Shown here: piece after piece, positions 33,476 to 41,711 of the stretch | Layout of the letters: each line of letters starts with the position of its first letter | How positions within the stretch are numbered: position 1 is the stretch's first letter | DNA from: an uncultured Muribaculaceae bacterium | Lineage (GTDB): Bacteria; Bacteroidota; Bacteroidia; Bacteroidales; Muribaculaceae | Length of the DNA stretch: 64,000 nucleotides | Direction of reading: 5' to 3' | Assembly: GCA_910578385.1 (NCBI GenBank) | Contig: CAJTQV010000002.1 | Span: 186,001 to 250,000 of the forward strand | Made by a program: the position numbers and the translations under genes | Notes under the pieces: generated by a model | Database searches by the model: none | What the model was told of the DNA's origin: nothing | What the model saw: only the letters and a program-made list of their open reading frames with translations

Positions 33476-35665
33476 TCAGCGGACGAAGAGGAGCTCGCGG
33501 TATTTGGGGAGGGGCCAGATCTCGTTGTCGACCATGAGTTCGAGCTTGTCGATGTGGCGGCGGATCTCCTCCATATAGGGGGCGACGTTGTCGTGGTAGG
33601 CTATCGCCTTCGAACGCTCGCACTCAAGATGGTTGGCGTGCTTGCGGGCGTTGACCATGTTCTCCACGCCGCTCTTGATGGCGGATATGTGGTCGCTGAT
33701 GGCCTCGATGTTGGCGAGGTCCTGCGCTGAGATAGCGTCGGCCTTCGAGCCTTTGAAGAGCTGCTGGATCTTGTAGACGTTGTCGAGAAGGAGCGACTGG
33801 TAGCGGACTGCCGCCGGGATGATATGGTTGATAGCCAGGTCACCGAGCACACGGCTCTCAATCTGGATTTTCTTGGTGTACATCTCCCACTTCACCTCGT
33901 TGCGGGCCTCGATCTCCTTCTTCGAGAGAACACCAGTCTTCTCGAACATCTCCACTGATGCGGGCAAGGTGTATCGGTCGTACATGAGGGGCGCGGATGT
34001 CTCGACATCGAGACCACGACGTGCAGCCTCGGCCTTCCATTCGTCGCTGTAACCGTTGCCGTCGAAGTGGATGGGACGCGAGTCGCGGATAAGTTTCTTG
34101 ACCTCGTCGAGAATCGCAGAGTCGCGGTCCTCACCTTTTGCGACGCGTGCCTCTACAGCCGAGGCGAAGTCGTCGAGCTGAGCGGCCACTGCTGCGTTGA
34201 GGGCGATGAGGGCTGAGGCATTGTTGGCCGATGAGCCGACGGCGCGGTATTCGAAGCGGTTGCCCGTGAACGCGAAGGGGCTCGTGCGGTTGCGGTCGGT
34301 GTTGTCGAGAATAAGCTCCGGAATCTGGGCGATGTCGAGAGTGAGCTGCTCCTTGCCGTCGATTGTAATCTTGCTGATGGAGTCAGCTTTCTCCACGCGG
34401 GCGAGAATTCCGCTCACAGCCGAGCCGAGGAACATCGATATGATGGCCGGAGGAGCCTCGTTGGCACCGAGACGGTGGGCGTTGGTGGCGTTCATGATCG
34501 AAGCCTTGAGCAGACCGTTATGCTTATGGACGGCGGCCATGACGTTGGCCACGAATGTCACGAAGCGGAAATTGTCCTCGACTGTCTTGCCGGGCGCGAA
34601 GAGAAGGATTCCGGTGTTTGTACCGAGACTCCAGTTGTTGTGCTTGCCCGAGCCGTTGATACCTGCGAAAGGTTTCTCATGAAGCAGCACACGGAAATTG
34701 TGGCGGCGTGCCACCTCCTCCATGACCGACATGAGGAGCAGGTTGTGGTCGTTGGCAAGATTCGCCTCCTCGAAAATCGGGGCAAGCTCGAACTGGTTGG
34801 GCGCTACCTCATTGTGGCGGGTCTTTGCCGGTATGCCGAGCTTGTGGCATTCAAGTTCGAGTTCGAGCATGAAAGCCTCGACGCGGCTGGGGATTGAACC
34901 GAAATAATGGTCCTCAAGCTGCTGGTTCTTGGCAGACTCATGGCCCATGAGGGTGCGGCCGGTCATCACGAGGTCGGGACGGGCGGCATAGAGAGCCTCG
35001 TCAACGAGGAAGTATTCCTGCTCCCAGCCGAGGTTGCAGATCACATGCTTCACATCGGGGTTGAAGAAACGGGCCACACGTGTGGCAGCCTTGTCGATGC
35101 TGTTGAGCGAACGGAGAAGAGGAGTCTTGTAGTCAAGGCTCTCGCCGGTGTATGACACGAAGACGGTGGGGATACAGAGCGTGTTGTCGACGATAAACGC
35201 CGGCGACGATATGTCCCATGCCGAATAACCGCGTGCCTCAAAAGTATTGCGGATACCTCCGTTGGGGAACGAGGATGCGTCAGGCTCCTGCTGCACGAGG
35301 AGCTTGCCCGAGAACTTCTCGACCACTCCCCCCTTGCCGTCATGCTCGACGAAAGCGTCATGCTTCTCGGCGGTGCTTCCGGTGAGCGGATGGAACCAGT
35401 GGGTGTAGTGGCGGGCGCCGTTGTCGAGAGCCCAGCGCTTCATGCCGTCGGCCACGCTGTCGGCGAGCTCGCGGCTCAGAGGCTGTCGGTTGTCAATGGC
35501 TTCGACAAGCGCGTCGTAAGTCTCCTTGGGGAGATACTCGAACATGCGCTGACGGTTGAATACCTGCTTAGCGTAATAAGCCTCTACTCTTTCCTTGGGA
35601 AGATTGACCTTCACAGCCTTGCGGGCTGTCGCTTCCTCAACACTTTTGAATCTGAGATTTGACAT
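33476..35665 (-). CDS. glnN: Glutamine synthetase type III
   Basis: A 729-residue GSIII enzyme, forming glutamine from glutamate, ammonia and ATP. Family marks include RHYTHWFHPLTGSTAEKHDA near 89, KTRHNEVAPNQFELAPIFEE in the middle, and NRTSPFAFTGNRFEYRAVGS. Length is typical. The start MSNLRFKSVEE (35665) is preferred over a TTG three codons upstream. Only 23 nt separate its start from the dapL terminator hairpin, so no independent promoter fits easily there. Confidence 0.95.
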   Translation of the reverse strand: MSNLRFKSVEEATARKAVKVNLPKERVEAYYAKQVFNRQRMFEYLPKETYDALVEAIDNRQPLSRELADSVADGMKRWALDNGARHYTHWFHPLTGSTAEKHDAFVEHDGKGGVVEKFSGKLLVQQEPDASSFPNGGIRNTFEARGYSAWDISSPAFIVDNTLCIPTVFVSYTGESLDYKTPLLRSLNSIDKAATRVARFFNPDVKHVICNLGWEQEYFLVDEALYAARPDLVMTGRTLMGHESAKNQQLEDHYFGSIPSRVEAFMLELELECHKLGIPAKTRHNEVAPNQFELAPIFEEANLANDHNLLLMSVMEEVARRHNFRVLLHEKPFAGINGSGKHNNWSLGTNTGILLFAPGKTVEDNFRFVTFVANVMAAVHKHNGLLKASIMNATNAHRLGANEAPPAIISMFLGSAVSGILARVEKADSISKITIDGKEQLTLDIAQIPELILDNTDRNRTSPFAFTGNRFEYRAVGSSANNASALIALNAAVAAQLDDFASAVEARVAKGEDRDSAILDEVKKLIRDSRPIHFDGNGYSDEWKAEAARRGLDVETSAPLMYDRYTLPASVEMFEKTGVLSKKEIEARNEVKWEMYTKKIQIESRVLGDLAINHIIPAAVRYQSLLLDNVYKIQQLFKGSKADAISAQDLANIEAISDHISAIKSGVENMVNARKHANHLECERSKAIAYHDNVAPYMEEIRRHIDKLELMVDNEIWPLPKYRELLFVR

Positions 35666-35688
35666 AAGTCTCAATATTTGGGTAATTG

Positions 35689-35709
35689 AAAAAGGGGGCT
35701 GGAGCCCCC
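35689..35709 (-). terminator. Terminator or attenuator between dapL and glnN
   Basis: Minus-strand stem GGGGGCT-(2 nt)-AGCCCCC with five T after it (A run 35689-35693). It sits 8 bp after the dapL stop and 23 bp before glnN. Confidence 0.75.
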
Positions 35710-35716
35710 TGTGATA

Positions 35717-36946
35717 TTATTTCTTGAAAAAATCGAGTATGCGTCGCATCGCCTCCTTGGTGTTCTCGCGGGTATTGAAGCCGGTGAGCCTTATGTATCC
35801 CTCGCCGGCATCGCCGAATCCGACACCCGGCGTGCATGAGATATGCGCCTCGGAGAGACACTTCCCGAAAAGCTCCCAGGAGCCTTCGCCGTTGGGCGAC
35901 TTGACCCAGATATAGGGGGAATTCTCGCCGCCGAACACGGTGAATCCCGCCTTTGACATCGTCTCGCGGATGGTGCGGGCGTTTTCGAGATAGTAGTCCA
36001 CATTCTCACGCACCTCGCGCTTGCCCTCCTCGGTGTAGAGAGCCTCGGCACCGCGCTGTATGATGTAGCTCGCGCCGTTGAACTTGGTGGTCTGGCGACG
36101 TAGCCAGAGTTTGCGGAGGGGCACTTCGTTGCCCTCGGCATCAGTGCCGCAGAGCGAGGAGGGAACCACCGTGTATCCGCAACGCAGACCGGTGAATCCG
36201 GCCGTCTTGGAGAAACTGCGGACCTCGATTGCCACCTCGCGCGCGCCTGGAATCTCATAGATTGAGTGAGGCACGGCGGGGTCGGTGATGTATGCGCAAT
36301 AAGCGGAATCGTAGATAATCACCGCCTTGTTTGCACGGGCATATTCAACCCATGCTGCGAGTTCTTCGCGGGTGAACGACACTCCGGTCGGGTTCGCCGG
36401 TGAGCAGAGGAAAATCACGTCGGCATGTTCTGCGGGGGGAACGGGCTTGAAACCGTTGGCCTCGTTGCAGTCGAGATACACGAACCGGCTCCAGCGTCTG
36501 TCCACGAGTTCACCGCCGCGTCCGTCGATAACATTCGAATCCACATAGACAGGATAACCGGGATCAGCCACCGCCACCACGCAGTCTTCGGAATAGATGT
36601 CGCCGAGATTACCGAGGTCGCTCTTCGCGCCGTCGGAGATGAAGATCTCGTCGGCCTTGATGTCAATGCCACGTGCGACGTAATCATTGGCAGCGACTGC
36701 ATCGCGCAGGAAGTCGTAGCCCTGCTCCGGGCCGTAGCCATGGAAAGAGGACTTCTGTGCCATGTCGTCGACGGCACGGTGCATGGCACTGATTGCCGAG
36801 GCAGGAATAGGCAGCGTGACGTCGCCGATGTCCATGCGGATCACATCGACACCGGGGTTCTCCTCACGGAATTTGCGGAGTTTCGCAGCCACGGTCGAGA
36901 AGAGATACGACTCGGGCAGCTTTTCAAAATTATCGTTGATTCTCAT
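35717..36946 (-). CDS. dapL: LL-diaminopimelate aminotransferase
   Basis: A 409-residue PLP enzyme (fold type I) converting tetrahydrodipicolinate to LL-diaminopimelate in one step. Marks: IRMDIGDVTLPIPASAISAM near 35, SDGAKSDLGNLGDIY near 125, SPANPTGVSF near 190, and the PLP-Lys region RSFSKTAGFTGLRCGY near 250. It replaces the succinylated route, as is usual in Bacteroidales. It lies after dapF with a 58-bp gap. Confidence 0.95.
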   Translation of the reverse strand: MRINDNFEKLPESYLFSTVAAKLRKFREENPGVDVIRMDIGDVTLPIPASAISAMHRAVDDMAQKSSFHGYGPEQGYDFLRDAVAANDYVARGIDIKADEIFISDGAKSDLGNLGDIYSEDCVVAVADPGYPVYVDSNVIDGRGGELVDRRWSRFVYLDCNEANGFKPVPPAEHADVIFLCSPANPTGVSFTREELAAWVEYARANKAVIIYDSAYCAYITDPAVPHSIYEIPGAREVAIEVRSFSKTAGFTGLRCGYTVVPSSLCGTDAEGNEVPLRKLWLRRQTTKFNGASYIIQRGAEALYTEEGKREVRENVDYYLENARTIRETMSKAGFTVFGGENSPYIWVKSPNGEGSWELFGKCLSEAHISCTPGVGFGDAGEGYIRLTGFNTRENTKEAMRRILDFFKK

Positions 36947-37004
36947 TGTATTCTGTTATTTTTTATTGGCGGTCCGCTTGAACGTCACCGCCTATGATGG
37001 CTTT

Positions 37005-37865
37005 TCAGCCGAGATAAAATTCACCGTCGCAGATAAAGGCTGCCGGACCGGTCATGAACACATGTCCCGTAGCCTCGTCCCAGCGGATTCGAAGCACACC
37101 TCCGCGCAGACGCATCTCGACGTCACGGTCGGCAAGACCGTTGAGCACGGCAGCCACAGCTGTCGCGCAGGCTCCTGTTCCGCAGGCGAAAGTCTCGCCC
37201 GTGCCACGCTCCCATACACGCATCTCGATTGTGCCACGGTCTATTACGTGCGCGAACTCAATGTTGGCCTTGCGGGGGAAAATGTCGGCGACCTCAAGTT
37301 TCGGGCCCTGTCCGAGCACCTGGCTGTCGGTGATGCTGTCGGTGAAGATGACAGCGTGCGGATTGCCCATGCTCACACCGGTTATCTCATATGTGATGCC
37401 ATCGACGGTCTCCTGTTCGGCAATCTTTGCCTCAGGGTTGCGGCTGAGCACCGGAACGAGTTCCGGGCGCAGCTCCGGGGCACCCATATCGACCGTAACC
37501 GACTCCACCACCCCGTCGGCGACGTGCAGGTGAAGCACCTTTATACCGGCGAGGGTCTCAAGAGTGACGACAGTCTTGTCGGTCAGACCGCGTTCGTAAA
37601 CATACTTGCCGACACAGCGCGAGGCGTTGCCGCACATCTCGGCCTCCGAGCCATCGGAATTGAACATGCGCATACGGAAATCGGCCACCTCCGAGCGCAT
37701 GATTGCAACAAGGCCATCGGAGCCGATGCCGAAATGAACGTCGCTCATGCGGCGCGAGAGATCAGAAAGTTCATGGGGGGTCTCCACCGTGGCGTCGATG
37801 TAAATGTAGTCGTTACCGGCGCCATGCATCTTGGAGAATGTTATCTTCTTATGCTCTGTTTTCAT
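37005..37865 (-). CDS. dapF: Diaminopimelate epimerase
   Basis: A 286-residue epimerase interconverting LL- and meso-diaminopimelate for lysine and cell wall. The two catalytic Cys are in GNASRCVGKY (near 82) and ACGTGACATAV (near 223). The family start MKTEHKKITFSKMHGAGNDY fixes the ATG at 37865; the upstream extension runs through a hairpin and promoter. Confidence 0.95.
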   Translation of the reverse strand: MKTEHKKITFSKMHGAGNDYIYIDATVETPHELSDLSRRMSDVHFGIGSDGLVAIMRSEVADFRMRMFNSDGSEAEMCGNASRCVGKYVYERGLTDKTVVTLETLAGIKVLHLHVADGVVESVTVDMGAPELRPELVPVLSRNPEAKIAEQETVDGITYEITGVSMGNPHAVIFTDSITDSQVLGQGPKLEVADIFPRKANIEFAHVIDRGTIEMRVWERGTGETFACGTGACATAVAAVLNGLADRDVEMRLRGGVLRIRWDEATGHVFMTGPAAFICDGEFYLG

Positions 37866-37903
37866 GTGATAAGCGTCCGCGAAGACGCGGTAGGAATAAA
37901 CAA

Positions 37904-37939
37904 GCAGCGTGGAAAAACACTTTCCACGCTGCAAATTTA
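37904..37939 (-). terminator. Perfect hairpin overlapping a dapF promoter element
   Basis: A 12-bp perfect stem (37904-37915 with 37921-37932). On the minus strand a TAAATTTG -7 element (37932-37939) adjoins it, so transcripts starting here would carry only part of the stem, while readthrough from the upstream gene would form all of it and may terminate. Confidence 0.5.
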
Positions 37940-38033
37940 ATAAATATTTTGAAAACCGGGAAATTTTGGCTGCAAAAAGATTACCGTGTATTGACAAAAA
38001 CGGATTACCGTCAGAACCGCAGCCCGAGGTAAG

Positions 38034-39455
38034 TCAGCGGATTATCTTGTAGTTCTCGGTCAGTCCGTCGGCATATTCGACCATGAGCACCAGCACGCCA
38101 CGGGGTGCGTCGCTGAGCGACAGCACATTCGAATCAAATTCGATGGCGAGCAGGTTGGCGGCCACATCATAGAGAAGTATCTCCTGAACCGGAGTATCGC
38201 TCGTGACGGTCACCTTGTCTGCCTCGACCTTGATCGAGGAGCGGAAGTCCGGTTTGACGGCATTGACGGCAGCCTCTCCGGCAATTGTGCCGGACGTCAC
38301 CCCCTGGAAGAATATAGATACTGGAAAATCACCTTGGCTTCCAATGAACTTCGCATCGGGAACAGAAATCTTGAAGGCATGGGTACCGGCCTTGACCTCA
38401 CCAAGATGTAATATTCTGTTGTCAATCTTATCTCCCGGGCACCAATTCGAGAATGACTGCCACGCTTTGTCTGTCATCTCATTTGTGCCATAGATACCGT
38501 TGCCCTGTGTATTGTACATGCGGAACGGCTCGCAGCTTGTACGACCCGGCTTGTATGTCATCATAAGTTCTTCGTCATAATAGACAAAATGGTTGCGGCG
38601 TTTATATTCCTCGCCGAGCGTGTTCGCACCATGATTTGATGTTATGAACACAATCTGGGCATCAGTCACATCCTCCGGAACCTCGAATGTCCATGTCTTG
38701 ATGGTCTTGCCAAGTTCGTCGGTAGCCTCCTCGCTGTAGTTGTTGAAGTTCTTGCCGATATACTCCGGCTTCTTGATTACGACCGGTACGATTACATCGT
38801 TGTCTACTGCCGGAGCCGGTTCAGGATTGGTGATGAATGTGAGTGTTCCTGTAAACACATCCTGACGGTCCGCACAACCTTTGACCTGTGTATTTGCTGC
38901 ATAGGGTATGCCGAACAGCTCGAACTCAGCCCAGATATCATGGTCAGCACGCAGCTTCGAGTCCCGGAGAATAAGAGACAGATAGTCGGCCTCGAATACA
39001 TAAGGGACAGTGCTCGGCTCATAGTTCTTGTTCATGAACGGGGTGATGAAGCGGCCAATCTCTATACGCTGCACCTCGTCGGGATTATATGTCTCCGCAC
39101 CCTTGGGTACGAATGCCAGATTGATGTTGCCGATACGGTCGTAGTTGTCGCAGAGGGCACCAATCTCCACAAGCATGGTGAGTTCCTTGCCGATTCTGGA
39201 GAGCTGCTCATCGGTAAGGCGGATGGAATAGAGCGACGTGCGGTGACGCAGGATTCCATCATCCTCGGGAATCATGGCCTTGCTCTCGTCGGAGATTCCT
39301 TCGAGAGTATTGTAGCCGTCGAAGAAGATAACCTCGTCATAAATCTTCAGCACTTCCTTGCCTTCGGTCGAGGGCACCTCGGTCTCGGCAAAAAGAGACA
39401 TGGGCGGTGTACATAGAGCAGCCGCCGCAAGCATAGTCATGTAAATTTTCTTCAT
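38034..39455 (-). CDS. Secreted PNGase F-like peptide-N-glycosidase with sorting domain
   Basis: A 473-residue exported protein (signal cleaved near SLFA). It matches PNGase F, which removes whole N-glycans from Asn. CDNYDR at 102-107 corresponds to the CDEWDR motif, with Asp106 equal to catalytic Asp60, followed by EIGRFITPF and, in the second jelly-roll, GEEYKRRNH (the site of the second catalytic Glu), GRTSCEPFR and NWCPG. The last ~75 residues (SIKVEADKVTV, EILLYDVAANLL, GVLVLMVEYADG) look like a type A (Por) sorting domain, implying surface delivery by the type IX system. Likely substrates are host or dietary glycoproteins. Its terminator may be the hairpin at 37904. Confidence 0.85.
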   Translation of the reverse strand: MKKIYMTMLAAAALCTPPMSLFAETEVPSTEGKEVLKIYDEVIFFDGYNTLEGISDESKAMIPEDDGILRHRTSLYSIRLTDEQLSRIGKELTMLVEIGALCDNYDRIGNINLAFVPKGAETYNPDEVQRIEIGRFITPFMNKNYEPSTVPYVFEADYLSLILRDSKLRADHDIWAEFELFGIPYAANTQVKGCADRQDVFTGTLTFITNPEPAPAVDNDVIVPVVIKKPEYIGKNFNNYSEEATDELGKTIKTWTFEVPEDVTDAQIVFITSNHGANTLGEEYKRRNHFVYYDEELMMTYKPGRTSCEPFRMYNTQGNGIYGTNEMTDKAWQSFSNWCPGDKIDNRILHLGEVKAGTHAFKISVPDAKFIGSQGDFPVSIFFQGVTSGTIAGEAAVNAVKPDFRSSIKVEADKVTVTSDTPVQEILLYDVAANLLAIEFDSNVLSLSDAPRGVLVLMVEYADGLTENYKIIR

Positions 39456-39484
39456 ACGAATTTTGTTAGGTTACTATTCGAAAG

Positions 39485-39516
39485 CAAATATAGACATAAA
39501 TTCACACATCTGCAAA
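39485..39516 (-). promoter_or_regulatory. Promoter of the PNGase F-like gene
   Basis: Minus strand: -33 TTTG (39513-39516), exactly 20 bp, -7 TATATTTG (39485-39492); the -7 is 29 bp before the ATG. Confidence 0.7.
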
Positions 39517-39536
39517 TCCGAGTGAAATTTCATTAC

Positions 39537-39579
39537 AAAAAGCGAGTGTGGACAACCCCTCGGCCGGGATTGTCCACAC
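39537..39579 (-). terminator. Terminator of the BlaR-type operon
   Basis: A 10-bp perfect stem GTGTGGACAA/TTGTCCACAC (39546-39555 with 39570-39579), with T-rich sequence after it on the minus strand. It lies 42 bp past the stop of the M56/TonB gene. Confidence 0.65.
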
Positions 39580-39620
39580 ATATTATTAAGGTATTCAAAG
39601 TTCAGATGCTGAGGCTTGCT

Positions 39621-41204
39621 TTATTTCTTCTTGAAGGTTACGGGGATGGTGAACATGGAGGGGACGGGCTTTCCGTCCTGCTCGGCCGGAATCCATTCGC
39701 CGCTTGTGGCCTTGACCACTCTCAGGGCCTCGGCATCGAATGCCTCGTCTCCTGATTTGACAATCTTCGCGTCGTTTACCGTGCCGTCCGGGCCAATCAC
39801 GAACTGGACAATCACCCGCACGGTGACAGGAATGTCGGAGTTTTCCGCGTCGGCAGGATATTTCACCAGGTCCATAAGCCGGTTGTTAAGCGCTGTCATT
39901 CCACCCTTGTAATCCGCGATTTTCTCCGGAATCTGATACACTCCATCCTCTCGCTGGCGCGGTGTGGGCGTGCTCTTTGTGGTAATCATGATCTTGCCCT
40001 GCGGATACTCGGGATCATCTTTCACCACCTGCATCGAAGCGATGTAGCGCGGGTCAATCGAATTGATGTTGCCGGTGAAGAGTGTGCCGTCTACGAAATA
40101 GACCGGCTTGGCATCATATTCCGCATCCTTCTCTTTAGATGTCGGTGCGGGTTCAGAAACTGCTTCCGATTCCACATCGACAACCCCGGTTTCGTGTACG
40201 CCGCTATCCGAAGCTGACGCAGCGTCGGAATTGCGGAGATAAATCCGGCCGACTGTGCCTGCGGTTTGCACTTCAGCCGATTTTTCACTAATTTTGCCGT
40301 CGGAATCCTGTCCGATTGTCACTGTACCGATCTGCTCGGCTACATCTGCCACAGCAGGCTGCGAGAGGGTGAACACTGCCAGCGCGGCCACTGCGGGTAG
40401 CGCCAGTGCCGCCACACGCCGTGACGGGCTCGATTTCTTTGTCATCATCATAGTTATACGTTTTTTAATTTGACTGTGATTCAGACTGTCGGCGAAGATT
40501 GGCAAACCGGAGCCGACAGTCTTTCTTATTAACATCATCTGATATTCGGCGGGGTCGTCGCCCGCAACCAATTCATCCACTCGGAATTCATGCACGTCGC
40601 GCAGCTCGCGCATCATGAGCCATGCCGCCGGCGAGAACCATTGCAGCACTACGGTGAGCTGAGCAGGAATAAGGTCGAGCCAGTGCAGCAGCCGGAGGTG
40701 GGCTTTCTCATGTGCCATGACCATGTGGTGAGTGCTGTCGAGGTCGCATGGCCGCACCACAATGTAGCGTCCCCAGCTGAAGGGTGCCGGTGCCTTGTCT
40801 GTCACCACCTCTATGTATCCCCTCCTCTTGTAATGCTGTCCGGAACATATCACCGAGACCATGCGCACTATACCGGCAAGCATGAATGCTCCGGCTGCTA
40901 CCACTCCCGCAATATAGACCCAGACCAGAGCCCGCCACCAGTCGAACGGGGCGCCGGCGACTGCGGTATCCTCGACCAGCATGACCGAGATCGGCAGTCC
41001 GACCGAGACTTCCCCACCCTCTGAGGCGGATGTAGCGAAGAGCGGCATGGCCACTGGCAGCAACCACGACACGGCGTAGATCGCCATGAGCACAAAGCGG
41101 TTCAGGCGGTGAAATGTGGCCGTGGCCATCAGCCATTTGTAGGCAAGGTAGAGCAGGGTCATCACCAGGGCGACCTGCATCATGTAGCTGACGAATTCTC
41201 CCAT
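39621..41204 (-). CDS. BlaR1-like M56 peptidase with plug-like and TonB C-terminal domains
   Basis: A 527-residue membrane protein: N-terminal membrane helices near 10-25, 36-55 and 95-118, M56 zinc peptidase motif HEKAHLR near 170 (HExxH variant), one further helix near 265-285, then a periplasmic part with a TonB-receptor plug-like segment (FVDGTLFTGNINSIDPRYIA) and a C-terminal TonB domain (VTVRVIVQFVIGPDGTVNDA...). In BlaR systems the peptidase senses an envelope signal and leads to repressor cleavage. The ATG at 41204 is chosen because AGGAG lies 9 bp upstream; a GTG three codons earlier is possible. It directly follows the BlaI-type gene. Confidence 0.88.
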   Translation of the reverse strand: MGEFVSYMMQVALVMTLLYLAYKWLMATATFHRLNRFVLMAIYAVSWLLPVAMPLFATSASEGGEVSVGLPISVMLVEDTAVAGAPFDWWRALVWVYIAGVVAAGAFMLAGIVRMVSVICSGQHYKRRGYIEVVTDKAPAPFSWGRYIVVRPCDLDSTHHMVMAHEKAHLRLLHWLDLIPAQLTVVLQWFSPAAWLMMRELRDVHEFRVDELVAGDDPAEYQMMLIRKTVGSGLPIFADSLNHSQIKKRITMMMTKKSSPSRRVAALALPAVAALAVFTLSQPAVADVAEQIGTVTIGQDSDGKISEKSAEVQTAGTVGRIYLRNSDAASASDSGVHETGVVDVESEAVSEPAPTSKEKDAEYDAKPVYFVDGTLFTGNINSIDPRYIASMQVVKDDPEYPQGKIMITTKSTPTPRQREDGVYQIPEKIADYKGGMTALNNRLMDLVKYPADAENSDIPVTVRVIVQFVIGPDGTVNDAKIVKSGDEAFDAEALRVVKATSGEWIPAEQDGKPVPSMFTIPVTFKKK

Positions 41205-41205
41205 A

Positions 41206-41610
41206 TCAGTCACTCCTCCTTTCTTTCTTCTGCGCCTCGATTTTATCTATCAGCTCCCGCAGCTCGTCGGTTGAGATCTTGTCTTCGTTGACAAGAGTCG
41301 ATACGAAGCCGATGTATGAGCGTCCGAAAAAGCGGTCAACTATGCGGCGGAGTGAATTTTCGCGGTACTCCCCCGCTTCGGCCAGTGCATGATAGCGGTA
41401 TGAATTGCCCACCTGCTCATGCCCCACCCATCCCTTGGCCTCAAGGCCGCGGACGAAGGTTGACACGGTGTTGAAATGGGGTTTCGGTTCGGGAAGCAAC
41501 TCCAGAATCTCGCGCACAAACAGCGGACCATGCTGCCAGAAGCACGCCATGATGGCCTCCTCCTTAGGCGACAGCTGCTTTACGCTGCTTTTGGTTTCTT
41601 TATCTTTCAC
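41206..41610 (-). CDS. BlaI/MecI-family repressor
   Basis: A 134-residue winged-helix repressor: LSPKEEAIMACFWQHGPLFV near 13-32, then PKPHFNTVSTFVRGLEAKGW near 42-61 (recognition helix) and the dimerising C-terminal helices. In this family, DNA binding to inverted repeats is released by cleavage initiated by the adjacent M56 protein. Likely operators are the three AACTAA-N4-TTAGTT dyads at 42925-42994 in front of the operon. Confidence 0.9.
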   Translation of the reverse strand: MKDKETKSSVKQLSPKEEAIMACFWQHGPLFVREILELLPEPKPHFNTVSTFVRGLEAKGWVGHEQVGNSYRYHALAEAGEYRENSLRRIVDRFFGRSYIGFVSTLVNEDKISTDELRELIDKIEAQKKERRSD

Positions 41611-41619
41611 TGTAAATCA

Positions 41620-41675
41620 GGTTTTAGGCTTTAGGTGTTAGGCTTTAGGCTTTAGGTGTTAGATTTTAGATGTTG
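41620..41675. repeat. TTTAGG-type tandem repeat
   Basis: Imperfect tandem array of 7-nt units (TTTAGGC, TTTAGGT, GTTAGGC, GTTAGAT) just upstream of the blaI-type start. The first ~25 bp match closely the reverse complement of 63184-63212. Confidence 0.8.
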
Positions 41676-41711
41676 AGGCCGGGCTTTATGACCTGAGCGG
41701 GTTATCTATGG

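Noticed and set aside
32898..33623. Upstream extension of ppk1 to 33623
   Set aside because: Unrelated Arg/Pro-rich residues run through the glnN terminator; the family start is at 33260.
36762..37940. 392-codon + strand frame opposite dapF
   Set aside because: Antisense to dapF and the start of dapL, both with catalytic motifs on the minus strand.
39621..41610. Beta-lactam resistance locus
   Set aside because: A BlaI/BlaR-type pair is present but no beta-lactamase or altered PBP gene is nearby; the controlled gene is a TlpA-like lipoprotein.
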